A DNA stretch of 64,000 nucleotides from Streptomyces drozdowiczii (GTDB lineage: Bacteria; Actinomycetota; Actinomycetes; Streptomycetales; Streptomycetaceae). A program made the translations under genes and the position numbers. Positions 1-7,675 of the stretch are shown here, one piece after another. How positions within the stretch are numbered: the stretch's first letter is position 1; each line of letters opens with the position of its first letter. A model generated the notes under the pieces. That model saw only the letters and a list, made by a program, of their open reading frames with translations, made no database searches and was not told where the DNA came from. The stretch is taken from positions 2,728,001 to 2,792,000 of the forward strand of contig NZ_CP098740.1 in the NCBI RefSeq assembly GCF_026167665.1, read 5' to 3'.

Positions 1-917
1 GCGGACGAGACGAACCGGTCCTCGTCGCGCAGGAGTCCGGCGACCTTGGTCATCCACCGGGCGATGGGGCGGTCCGGGGCGGCGAAGAGGTGCTCGTACC
101 AGCCGGGGGACTCGATGCCCGCGCCGTATCCGCTGTGCCGGGCGAGCCGGCGGTGGGTCCAGGGCACCCAGGTCAGTTCGGCCTTGGCCTTGGGCAGGCC
201 CTTGAGCAGGGCCCGGTCGGCGGTGAGCGTCGTCCGGGTGAGGAGGGCGGGGACGTGCCAGGCACCGCAGACCACGGCGAAGTCGTCGCTGAACTCCTTC
301 TTCGCCGTCCGGATCCGGATGCGCATGTACGCCTCGCGCACCGCGTCCCTGGGATGCCCGCCGTCCCCGTACGCCTCGCGGAGCGCGGTCATCGCCTCGC
401 CGAGCGCGGCGAACGCGGCGAGCGGTCCGGCCGCCTCGCCGCTGCCGGGGACGCGGTGCTCGACCACGTCCTCCCACCAGCGCTCGGGGTCGTCGTACCC
501 GGCGGTCTCGGCGAGCACGCGGATCGGGTCGACGGGGACGGGCCGTGCGTCGGGCTCCTCCTGGGAGGCGTCGTCGGCCTCCATCGCCAGCGAGTGCGCG
601 GCGGGCAGGTCGATGAAGCGGACGGGCACGTCCCGGGCCAGGGCCCAGCGGATCGCGACCCACTCGGGGGAGAACTCGGCGAACGGCCAGAACGCGGCCC
701 GGCCGGGGTCGTCCACCGCGTGGGCGAGCAGGGCGACCGGAGGCCGCATCTCCTCGTCGGCGGCGAGCGGCAGCAGCGCGTCGCCCTCGGGCGGGCCCTC
801 GATGAGGACCGCGCGCGGGTTCGCCGTGTCGAGGGCGGCGCGGACGGCGCGGGCCGAGCCGGGGCCGTGGTGCCGCACCCCCAGCAGCAGCGGCCCCGCT
901 CCACGGGTCTCGGTCAT
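1..917 (-). CDS. DUF5682 family protein, C-terminal part cut by window edge
   Basis: About 305 codons are visible and the frame is open to base 1, so the C-terminus lies outside the window. The start ATG overlaps the stop of the upstream MoxR ATPase gene in an ATGA junction, which implies coupled translation. The N-terminus carries a GVRHHGPGSARAV segment followed by LIEGPPEGDALL, both features I associate with DUF5682. No activity is established for this family. Relatives usually sit beside MoxR ATPases and vWA proteins, so a vWA gene is expected just beyond base 1. Function is inferred only from this context: a partner of the ATPase in a damage-responsive cassette. Confidence 0.8.
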   Translation of the reverse strand, partial: MTETRGAGPLLLGVRHHGPGSARAVRAALDTANPRAVLIEGPPEGDALLPLAADEEMRPPVALLAHAVDDPGRAAFWPFAEFSPEWVAIRWALARDVPVRFIDLPAAHSLAMEADDASQEEPDARPVPVDPIRVLAETAGYDDPERWWEDVVEHRVPGSGEAAGPLAAFAALGEAMTALREAYGDGGHPRDAVREAYMRIRIRTAKKEFSDDFAVVCGAWHVPALLTRTTLTADRALLKGLPKAKAELTWVPWTHRRLARHSGYGAGIESPGWYEHLFAAPDRPIARWMTKVAGLLRDEDRFVSS

Positions 918-2026
918 GCGGACGCCTCCCGGCAGGCGCGGTAGAAGTCCTTCCAGCCGTCCCGCTCGCGCACCACGGTCTCCAGGTACTCCTGCCAGAT
1001 GACCCGGTCCGCCGCCGGGTCGCGGACGACGGCGCCGAGGATGCCGGCCGCGACGTCGCCGGGGCGGAGCACGCCGTCCCCGAAGTGGGCGGCGAGCGCG
1101 AGGCCGTTGGTGACGACGGAGATGGCCTCGGCCGTGGAGAGCGTCCCCGAGGGGGACTTGAGCTTGGTGCGGCCGTCGGTGGTGACGCCGTCGCGCAGTT
1201 CGCGGAAGACCGTGACGACGCGGCGGATCTCGGCGAGGCCGTCGGGCGCGGGCGGCAGGTCCAGCGAGCGGCCGACCTGGTCGACGCGGCGGGAGACGAT
1301 CTCGACCTCCGCCTCCGGGGTCGCGGGCAGCGGCAGCACCACGGTGTTGAACCGGCGGCGCAGCGCGCTGGACAGCTCGTTGACGCCCCGGTCGCGGTCG
1401 TTGGCGGTCGCGATGACGTTGAACCCGCGCACCGCCTGGACCTCCTGGCCCAGCTCGGGCAGGGGCAGGGTCTTCTCGGAGAGGATCGTGATCAGCGAGT
1501 CCTGCACATCGGCGGGGATGCGGGTCAGTTCCTCGATGCGGGCGGTCATGCCCTGGGCCATGGCGCGCATCAGCGGGCTGGGCACGAGCGCGTCGCGGCT
1601 GGGGCCGTTGGCGAGCAGCTGCGCGTAGTTCCACCCGTAGCGGACGGCCTCCTCCGGGGTACCCGCGGTGCCCTGGACGAGCAGAGTCGAGTCCCCGCTG
1701 ACGGCGGCGGCCAGATGCTCGGACACCCAGGTCTTCGCGGTGCCGGGGACGCCGAGGAGCAGCAGCGCGCGGTCGGTGGCGAGCGTGGTGACGGCGACCT
1801 CGACGAGGCGGCGCGGGCCCACGTACTTGGGTGTGATGACGGTGCCGTCGGGCAGGGTGCCGCCGAGCAGATACGTCGCGACGGCCCAGGGCGACAGGCG
1901 CCAACGCTCGGGCCTGGGGCGGTCGTCGGCCGCCGCGAGCGCCTTCAGCTCGTCGGCGAAGGCGTCCTCGGCATGCGGGCGCAGGGCCTCGGCTGAGCTC
2001 GTCTGGGTAGTTGCGGACACGGTCAT
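914..2026 (-). CDS. MoxR-type AAA+ ATPase
   Basis: This 370-residue protein has a Walker A loop GVPGTAKT near residue 93 and a sensor-1 stretch IATANDRD near residue 207. An RRRF arginine motif follows near residue 225. That matches MoxR-family AAA+ ATPases, which remodel partner proteins, usually with vWA proteins. The start ATG has a strong Shine-Dalgarno sequence (GGAGGGGG) a few bases upstream. It heads a leftward operon with the overlapping DUF5682 gene and is divergent from the SWIM gene. Its promoter region shares a 12-bp inverted repeat with the rightward damage-type promoter, although its own -10 is a weaker match. The ATPase call is firm; the process it serves is not known. Confidence 0.9.
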   Translation of the reverse strand: MTVSATTQTSSAEALRPHAEDAFADELKALAAADDRPRPERWRLSPWAVATYLLGGTLPDGTVITPKYVGPRRLVEVAVTTLATDRALLLLGVPGTAKTWVSEHLAAAVSGDSTLLVQGTAGTPEEAVRYGWNYAQLLANGPSRDALVPSPLMRAMAQGMTARIEELTRIPADVQDSLITILSEKTLPLPELGQEVQAVRGFNVIATANDRDRGVNELSSALRRRFNTVVLPLPATPEAEVEIVSRRVDQVGRSLDLPPAPDGLAEIRRVVTVFRELRDGVTTDGRTKLKSPSGTLSTAEAISVVTNGLALAAHFGDGVLRPGDVAAGILGAVVRDPAADRVIWQEYLETVVRERDGWKDFYRACREASA

Positions 2027-2076
2027 GGATCCCCCTCCGGATCGGTCGCCAGGTCGGTCGGCCGGATGTGGTTCCC

Positions 2077-2099
2077 ACCGTGCACCATGGCACTGACAA
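2077..2099 (-). promoter_or_regulatory. weak PafBC-type (RecA-independent) promoter for the MoxR operon
   Basis: On the minus strand TTGTCAGTG (2099-2091) is followed after 8 bases by CACGGT (2082-2077). The known motif is TGTCRGTG-N8-TAnnnT; the upstream element is perfect, but the -10 has C instead of the first T. It is the mirror half of the inverted repeat at 2091-2133. The predicted transcript would have a leader of about 45 bases with a good ribosome binding site. Confidence 0.5.
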
Positions 2100-2133
2100 T
2101 CGGCCTTTGCGCAGGTCAGGGCGATTGTCAGTG
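2091..2133. promoter_or_regulatory. 12-bp inverted repeat between divergent MoxR and SWIM genes
   Basis: CACTGACAATCG (2091-2102) and CGATTGTCAGTG (2122-2133) are perfect inverted copies separated by 19 bases. Each arm contains the TTGTCAGTG upstream element of the RecA-independent DNA-damage promoter, one facing each operon. One regulator could therefore drive both directions. Confidence 0.75.
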
Positions 2134-2147
2134 GGGCCGCCTAACGT
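2125..2147 (+). promoter_or_regulatory. PafBC-type DNA-damage promoter for the SWIM gene
   Basis: TTGTCAGTGG at 2125-2134 is followed, eight bases after TGTCAGTG, by TAACGT at 2142-2147. This is an exact fit to TGTCRGTG-N8-TAnnnT, the RecA-independent damage-response promoter described in mycobacteria and Streptomyces and later tied to PafBC. The predicted start of transcription is about 2154, next to the ATG at 2155. Confidence 0.75.
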
Positions 2148-2154
2148 CGTTGGC

Positions 2155-3681
2155 ATGCTGCTGACTGACGGGGGAGAACCCTTGGCCGACGCTGCTTCGG
2201 CCGCGCGCTGGACGGTGGAGCAGGTGCTGGCACTGGCTCCTGACGACGCCTCACGCAAGGCGGGGAACAAGCTCGGTGCGGCCGGCTCCTGGTCGGAGAC
2301 CGGGTGCGAGGCGACGGGTGCGGTGTGGGGGCTGTGCAAGGGCAGTGGGAGCAAGCCGTACCGGACGGTGGTCGACACCACCGGCCCCGCGTACAAGTGC
2401 AGTTGCCCCAGCCGGAAGTTCCCGTGCAAGCACGCGCTGGGGCTGCTGCTGCTCCGTGCCGCCGACGAAGCGGCGGTGCCCGCCGGGTCCCCGCCGGACT
2501 GGGCGCGGGAGTGGCTGACCGGCCGCCGCGCCCGCGCGGAGGCGAAGGCGCGGCCCGCCGGGGGTGACGGCACGTCGGGCCCCGCCGATCCGGAGGCCGC
2601 GCGGAAGCGGGCCGAGAAGCGCGCCGAGCGGATCGGCGGCGGAGCCCGGGAGTTGGAGCAGCGGCTCACGGATCTGCTGCGGGGCGGTCTCGCGGCGGCC
2701 GAGCAGGCGGGGTACGGGCTGTGGGAGGAGACGGCGGCCCGGATGGTCGACGCGCAGGCGCCGGGCCTCGCGGGCCGGGTGCGGGAGCTGGGTGCCGTCC
2801 CGGCGTCCGGTCCGGGCTGGCCGGTGCGGCTCCTGGAGGAGTGCGCGCTGCTCCATCTGCTGGACTCCGCCTGGCTGGGCCGCGACCGGCTGCCGCCCGC
2901 GCTGGCGGCCACGGTCCGTACGCGGGTGGGGCTGCCGGCCTCCCCGGAGGGTCCGCCGGTCCGCGACCGGTGGCTGGTCCTCGCCCAGTACGACACCCCC
3001 GAGGGCAAGATCGTCACCCGCCGCATCTGGCTGTACGGGGAGGAGTCGGGGCGCACCGCGCTGCTGCTGTCCTTCGGGGCGGCCGGCCGCTCCCCCGCCC
3101 AGGCCCTGCCCGTGGGCGTCACGATCGACGCCGGGCTGACGCCCCATCCGGGGTCGGGGCAGCTCAGGGCCGAGCTGGGCGAATGCTTCGGCGTGCCCGA
3201 GCCCGCCGTCGCGCCCCCGCCGGGTGTCACGGTCACCGAGGCGATCGCCGCGTACGGGCGGGCCCTGGGCGACGACCCGTGGGCGGAGTCCTGGCCGGTG
3301 GTCCTGCGCGACGTCATACCGGTGCCGTCCCCGGACGGCTGGCAACTGGTGGACGCGGAGGGCCGCGAGGCCCTGCCGGTGGCCCCCGCCGCGCTGAACC
3401 GCCCGTCGCTCTGGAAGCTCGTCGCGGTCTCGGGCGGCAACCCGCTCACGGTCTTCGGCGAGTGCGGCCACCGGGGCTTCGACCCGCTGGCGGCGTGGAC
3501 CTCGGGGGCCGCGGCGGGCGGGGCGGTGGTGGCCGGGTCCGCGGGCCGGGGGGCCTCCGGCGCGTCCGCCGGAAGCGTGGCCGCTGCGCCCACGGCCGTC
3601 GACGCCTCGCTCTCGCGGGCCGGGACCGGCGTATCCGTGCCGATCCCGCCCGGCGGCATCGAGACCGTCACGCTCATCTGA
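2155..3681 (+). CDS. SWIM zinc-finger family protein
   Basis: The protein is about 508 residues. A SWIM zinc-finger signature, CSCPSRKFPCKH (CxCx7CxH), lies near residue 83, inside the region that aligns with other bacterial SWIM proteins. SWIM fingers bind DNA or protein partners. The start is uncertain. ATG 2155 sits one base after the predicted transcription start (leaderless), while TTG 2182 has a Shine-Dalgarno sequence GGGGGAG five bases upstream. The DUF5691 gene follows after 29 bases in the same direction, so the two form an operon. The damage-type promoter just upstream suggests induction by DNA damage. The molecular role is not known. Confidence 0.85.
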   Translation: MLLTDGGEPLADAASAARWTVEQVLALAPDDASRKAGNKLGAAGSWSETGCEATGAVWGLCKGSGSKPYRTVVDTTGPAYKCSCPSRKFPCKHALGLLLLRAADEAAVPAGSPPDWAREWLTGRRARAEAKARPAGGDGTSGPADPEAARKRAEKRAERIGGGARELEQRLTDLLRGGLAAAEQAGYGLWEETAARMVDAQAPGLAGRVRELGAVPASGPGWPVRLLEECALLHLLDSAWLGRDRLPPALAATVRTRVGLPASPEGPPVRDRWLVLAQYDTPEGKIVTRRIWLYGEESGRTALLLSFGAAGRSPAQALPVGVTIDAGLTPHPGSGQLRAELGECFGVPEPAVAPPPGVTVTEAIAAYGRALGDDPWAESWPVVLRDVIPVPSPDGWQLVDAEGREALPVAPAALNRPSLWKLVAVSGGNPLTVFGECGHRGFDPLAAWTSGAAAGGAVVAGSAGRGASGASAGSVAAAPTAVDASLSRAGTGVSVPIPPGGIETVTLI

Positions 3682-3710
3682 CCCCGTAGTCCGGCTCCGA
3701 AGGAGGGGCG

Positions 3711-5360
3711 ATGTCCCGTACGACCACACCAGCCGCCACCCCGAAAGCCGCCGCGCCTGCGGCGTCCGTGCCGTGGGAGGAGCTGGTCACCTCGGCCCTG
3801 CTCGGCACGGACCGGCGGCCGCCCGAGGACCTGTCCGGCGCAGGCCCGGACGGCACCGCCGCCGCGCTGCTGGACGCCGCCGCGCTGCACACCGTGCGGC
3901 GGCGGGCGGGGCTGCTGCCCGCCGCCGCGTCCCCGCGCCCCGCCGTGGCGCCCGACGACCCCCGGCCGCCCCTGCCGGAAGCGGCCCGCGGCCGGCTGGC
4001 CCAGCTCCTGGCGGACCGGGCCGCCGGCTCCGGCGGCAGGCGGGGCACGGCCCCGGACCTGACGGAGCTGATCCCGCAGTGGCTGGCCGCGGCCAACCTG
4101 CACGGCTACCGGGCACCGGACTCCGCACTGCCCGCGCTGCTGGACGCGGCCCGGGCCCGCACCGATCTGCGCCCGCAGACCCTGGAGTTCGCCGGGCCGC
4201 GCGGCCTGTGGCTGGCCGGGCTGAATCCGGAGTGGAAGTTCGCGCTGCGCGGCGCGTCCGGCAGCGCACTGCTGCCCTCGCCGGACGACGCGGAGGCGGT
4301 GCGACGGCTCTGGGAGGAGGGCCTGTTCGCGGAGCGGATCGCGCTGCTCGGGACCGTACGGGCGCATGACGCGGAGGCGGCCCGCGCGCTGCTTGCCACC
4401 ACATGGAAGACGGAACGGGCCGAGGACCGGCTGATGTTCGTGGACTCGCTGCGCACCGGGCTGTCCGCCGACGACGAGGAGTTCCTTGAGCAGGCGCTCG
4501 CGGACCGGAGCCGCAATGTCCGGGCGACGGCGGCCGAGTTGCTGTCCGCGCTGCCCGGCTCGGCGCTGGCCCGGCGGATGGCGGACCGGGCGCTGTCCTG
4601 CGTGAGCCCGGGGCTCACCGGCGACGAGCCGTTCGTCGCGGTGGAGGCGCCGCACGAGTGCGACGAGGCGATGCAGCGCGACGGGGTGGCGCCGCTCCCG
4701 CCGTCCGGCCGGGGCGAAAGGTCCTGGTGGCTCGGCCAGTTGGTGGAGGCGGCCCCGCTCTCCGTCTGGCCGGCGCGGTTCGGCGGGCGAGGCGCGGCGG
4801 AGATCGTGGGCCTGCCCGTGGCGGACGGCTGGGGCGAGGAGCTGCACGCGGCCTGGTGCCGGGCTGCCGTGCGGCAGCGCGATGCCGGGTGGGCGCGGGC
4901 GCTGCTGGGACCGCCGTCGACGCCCCCGTCGAACGCCCCCGGTACGGCGTCGCTCGCCGAGCGGGCGAAGCTCCTGGCGGTGCTGCCCCCGGCGGAACGG
5001 GCCGTCTGGGTGGCGGATTTCGTCGCCGCGCACGGTTTGTCGGAGGCGTTCCAGCTGCTGGGGGTCTGCCCGGTCCCGTGGGCGCCGCCGCTCGGCCGGG
5101 CCGTTGTCGACGCGCTCGACATCGCGCGGGACGCGGGCAGCTACCCGTGGAGCTTCAGCGGCGTCATGGGCCTGGCCGAACGCTGTCTCGACCCGGCCGA
5201 GGCGGCCCGCCTGGAGGTCCTGACCACCACCCCCGCCGAACCGGCGGACGCCTCCCCCGGCGCGAACGGCTACTGGACGGAGGCGTTCCAACGCCTGGTC
5301 TCGACGCTCCGCCTACGCGCGACGATGGACAGCGAGCTGTCCGGGTCCCCGATGGGGTGA
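3711..5360 (+). CDS. DUF5691 family protein
   Basis: A 549-residue protein starting with ATG behind a strong AGGAGGGG ribosome binding site. It is rich in Ala, Leu and Arg and looks mostly helical. The central part (roughly residues 190-290) reads like HEAT-type helical repeats (SRNVRATAAELLSALPGS). No catalytic motif or signal peptide is visible. Proteins of this family typically follow SWIM-finger genes and accompany MoxR/DUF5682 genes, as here. A scaffold role in that complex is only an inference. Confidence 0.8.
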   Translation: MSRTTTPAATPKAAAPAASVPWEELVTSALLGTDRRPPEDLSGAGPDGTAAALLDAAALHTVRRRAGLLPAAASPRPAVAPDDPRPPLPEAARGRLAQLLADRAAGSGGRRGTAPDLTELIPQWLAAANLHGYRAPDSALPALLDAARARTDLRPQTLEFAGPRGLWLAGLNPEWKFALRGASGSALLPSPDDAEAVRRLWEEGLFAERIALLGTVRAHDAEAARALLATTWKTERAEDRLMFVDSLRTGLSADDEEFLEQALADRSRNVRATAAELLSALPGSALARRMADRALSCVSPGLTGDEPFVAVEAPHECDEAMQRDGVAPLPPSGRGERSWWLGQLVEAAPLSVWPARFGGRGAAEIVGLPVADGWGEELHAAWCRAAVRQRDAGWARALLGPPSTPPSNAPGTASLAERAKLLAVLPPAERAVWVADFVAAHGLSEAFQLLGVCPVPWAPPLGRAVVDALDIARDAGSYPWSFSGVMGLAERCLDPAEAARLEVLTTTPAEPADASPGANGYWTEAFQRLVSTLRLRATMDSELSGSPMG

Positions 5361-5874
5361 CCCCACTCCCGGGCGGCCCCCGTGCGCGGGGCGCCCGCGC
5401 GGAAGAGAGGCGGACACCCGGCCCACGTACATGCGGCTGCGTCCGGGGCCCCGGCCCGCCCCGGCGGCGGCGTGCACACGGGTCACGACCCGACACGGAC
5501 CGCCGTTTCCCCGGGCGCCCCCGCCGGCTCCGCCCGGGCACGGAGCCGACACGGACCGCCCCGCGAGTGCGCGGGGCGCCAGAGGGGGGGCGGCAACGCA
5601 GAAGGGCCGCCCAACGGACCCGGTCGCGCGGGGCCGACACGGACCACCCGCCCGGCGCAACATGCGCGGAGGTCGCGGCCCGGGACGCTCACGCGGCCGG
5701 ACCCGACCCGCGGCGCCCCTGTACGCCGGACCCGGGCACATTCACGCGCCCCGCGCCCGACGCGCGGCGCCCCTGTACGCCGGTCCCGGGCACATTCACG
5801 CGCCCCGGACCCGGCGCACCGCCTACCCGGTCGCCCCGGACCGCAGCGCCTCGGACCCCGGCGTCTCCGACGCC
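5361..5874. repeat. gene-free convergent region with degenerate tandem repeats
   Basis: No convincing gene lies here. Two copies of a 54-bp unit, 5707-5760 and 5761-5814, are nearly identical and contain CCCGGGCACATTCACGCG. A partial third copy precedes them around 5689-5706. Further upstream CCGACACGGACC occurs at 5490, 5546 and 5634. The block lies between the 3' ends of the DUF5691 and icmB-like genes. Short GC hairpins near 5375-5400 could end transcription from the left. Confidence 0.6.
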
Positions 5875-6288
5875 CTACGCCTCCGCCGCCTGGCGGACGT
5901 TCGCGTTGACCCAGTCGACGATCGCCGTCGTCGTCGCGCCCGGGGTGAAGATTTCCGCGACGCCCTGGTCCTTCAGGGGCGCGATGTCGGCCTCCGGGAT
6001 GATGCCGCCGCCGAAGACCTTGATGTCCGCCGCGTCGCGGTCCTTCAGGAGTTCGATCACCTTGGCGAAGAGCGTGTTGTGTGCGCCGGAGAGGATCGAG
6101 AGGCCGATCGCGTCGGCGTCCTCCTGGATCGCCGTGTCCACGATCTGCTCGGGTGTCTGGTGCAGGCCGGTGTAGATGACCTCCATACCCGCGTCGCGCA
6201 GGGCCCGCGCGATCACCTTCGCCCCGCGGTCATGGCCGTCGAGGCCCGGCTTGGCCACCACCACACGGATCGGACCGGTCACACCCAT
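5875..6288 (-). CDS. icmB: cobalamin-binding subunit of an acyl-CoA mutase (IcmB-like)
   Basis: The 137-residue protein is a stand-alone B12-binding domain. It has KPGLDGHDRGAKV (the DxHxxG cobalamin loop, with the cobalt-ligating His), then LSILSGAH and VFGGGIIP. That is the set found in the small subunit of isobutyryl-CoA mutase and in the C-terminus of methylmalonyl-CoA mutase. I chose ATG 6288 because GGAGG lies five bases upstream; GTG codons at 6291 and 6300 are less well placed. The large subunit is not in the window, as in Streptomyces where icmA is unlinked. It may instead partner another B12 mutase. Confidence 0.85.
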   Translation of the reverse strand: MGVTGPIRVVVAKPGLDGHDRGAKVIARALRDAGMEVIYTGLHQTPEQIVDTAIQEDADAIGLSILSGAHNTLFAKVIELLKDRDAADIKVFGGGIIPEADIAPLKDQGVAEIFTPGATTTAIVDWVNANVRQAAEA

Positions 6289-6603
6289 CACTGCCTCCAC
6301 ATGCGTCTCCCGTGCCTGAAGGGCCGGGGATGTGAACGAACGTTATCCACAGCATCCCGCAAGCCGCCGTTTCGCGGTGAGCCGGGAGGGGGAAATCACA
6401 CATGGGACATTGTTCACGGGCACCGGCCCCGGAGCCCACGGCGCTTTCGCCGTGCGGAGCCGACTGCCCGGGGAGCCGCATCGGGTCGCCGTATCACCGC
6501 GCCGTCAGCCGCACGGCACGGTGGTACGGGCCTCCGTCCGCACGGGCCGCGGCCCGCCCGGACCTCCGCCGGCGCGGCGCCCGTCCGGAGCAGGAGGCCG
6601 ACC
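6289..6603. other. divergent intergenic region icmB-like / lipase
   Basis: This 315-base gap holds the promoters of both flanking genes, though I cannot place them with confidence. A perfect E. coli-type DnaA box TTATCCACA lies at 6343-6351 in a locally AT-rich patch (6330-6420). The right end carries AGGAGG, the ribosome binding site of the lipase gene. Confidence 0.4.
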
Positions 6604-7476
6604 ATGAAGACCCCCAGCCTGCCGTTCCCCGCCCCGCCGACCGCACTGCTCAGAGCGACCGCACTGGAGCTGTTCGTGCTCGCCGGGCACGCCCTGCTGT
6701 ATCCGACCGGGATCGCCGGTGAGCGCCACCCGGACCGCCGCCCAAACCGCGACCAGGCCGCCGGTGAAGGGCCCGAGCCCGCCGACCGCCCGGACATCGC
6801 GCCCACCGACCGGCCACCCGTCGTATTTCTTCACGGTTTCATCGACAACCGCTCCGTCTTCGTCCTGCTGCGCCGCTCCCTGGCCCGGCACGGCTGGCCG
6901 CATCTGGAATCGCTCAACTACTCCCCGTTGACCAGCGACATCCGTACGGCCGCCGAGTTGCTGGACCGGCACATCGAGGAGATCTGCGCCCGCACCGGAC
7001 ACCACCGGGTGGACATCGTGGGCCACAGCCTCGGCGGCCTCATCGCCCGCTATTACGTACAGCGGCTGGCCGGTGACCGCCGGGTGCGCACCCTCGTCAC
7101 GCTCGGCACCCCGCACTCCGGGACCGCCGTCGCCCCGCTGGCCGGGGCGCTGCCCATCGTGCGGCAGATGCGCCGGGGCTCGGCCCCCGTCGAGGAGTTG
7201 CGGCTGCCCGCGCCCGGCTGCCGGACCCGGTTCGTCAGCTTCTGGAGCGAACTCGACCGGGTGATCGTCCCCGCCGAGGCGGCCTGCGTCGACCACCCGG
7301 ACCTGGACGCGGTCAACGTGCGCGTGACCGGCATCGGACACCTCGCGCTGCCGGTGCACCCGGCCGTGGCGGCGGCCGTGCGCCAGGCGCTGGAGGAGGC
7401 GGAGCCCGTACAGGAGGCGCCCGGCACCACGCCTCGCACCGCCCCCGGAACCACCCGCCCCACCCCCGCCGCCTAA
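6604..7476 (+). CDS. alpha/beta-hydrolase, triacylglycerol lipase-like
   Basis: The 290-residue protein has the lipase signature VFLHGF (oxyanion region, near residue 77) and the nucleophile elbow GHSLGG with its Ser near residue 142. A candidate acid is the Asp in SELDRV and a candidate His is in GIGHLALP near residue 241. The N-terminus has one hydrophobic stretch (about residues 10-35) that may be a signal or anchor. The last 30 residues are a Pro/Thr/Ala-rich tail. ATG 6604 has AGGAGG upstream. It resembles secreted or membrane-attached bacterial lipases and esterases; the substrate is unknown. A short hairpin follows the stop. Confidence 0.85.
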   Translation: MKTPSLPFPAPPTALLRATALELFVLAGHALLYPTGIAGERHPDRRPNRDQAAGEGPEPADRPDIAPTDRPPVVFLHGFIDNRSVFVLLRRSLARHGWPHLESLNYSPLTSDIRTAAELLDRHIEEICARTGHHRVDIVGHSLGGLIARYYVQRLAGDRRVRTLVTLGTPHSGTAVAPLAGALPIVRQMRRGSAPVEELRLPAPGCRTRFVSFWSELDRVIVPAEAACVDHPDLDAVNVRVTGIGHLALPVHPAVAAAVRQALEEAEPVQEAPGTTPRTAPGTTRPTPAA

Positions 7477-7493
7477 ACCGAACAAACTTCGAA

Positions 7494-7534
7494 CATAGAG
7501 CCAAGGCTCTGTGCGGGCGCCGTCGAAAGACGGC
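7494..7534 (+). terminator. two small hairpins after the lipase gene
   Basis: CATAGAGCC-AA-GGCTCTGTG (7494-7513, one wobble pair) is followed by GCCGTC-GAAA-GACGGC (7519-7534) with a GNRA tetraloop. Neither has a clear U-tract. They are candidate terminators or mRNA end structures. Confidence 0.45.
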
Positions 7535-7574
7535 CGATTGCCCGTTTTCCCGCGCGCCCCGGCGCCGTCGAAGA

Positions 7575-7604
7575 TTGTCGATGGCGGATACCGCCGGGTA
7601 CAGT
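7575..7604 (+). promoter_or_regulatory. candidate sigma-HrdB promoter for the M23 peptidase gene
   Basis: TTGTCG (7575-7580) and TACAGT (7599-7604) are separated by 18 bases, about 70 bases upstream of the GTG start. No riboswitch-like consensus was seen in this leader. Confidence 0.45.
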
Positions 7605-7675
7605 CGCCGCCAGTTCTCCCGGGGTACCCCACGCCCCCGGAACCTGGTCCTGCTGCCGAGGCGAGAGAGAAGTTG

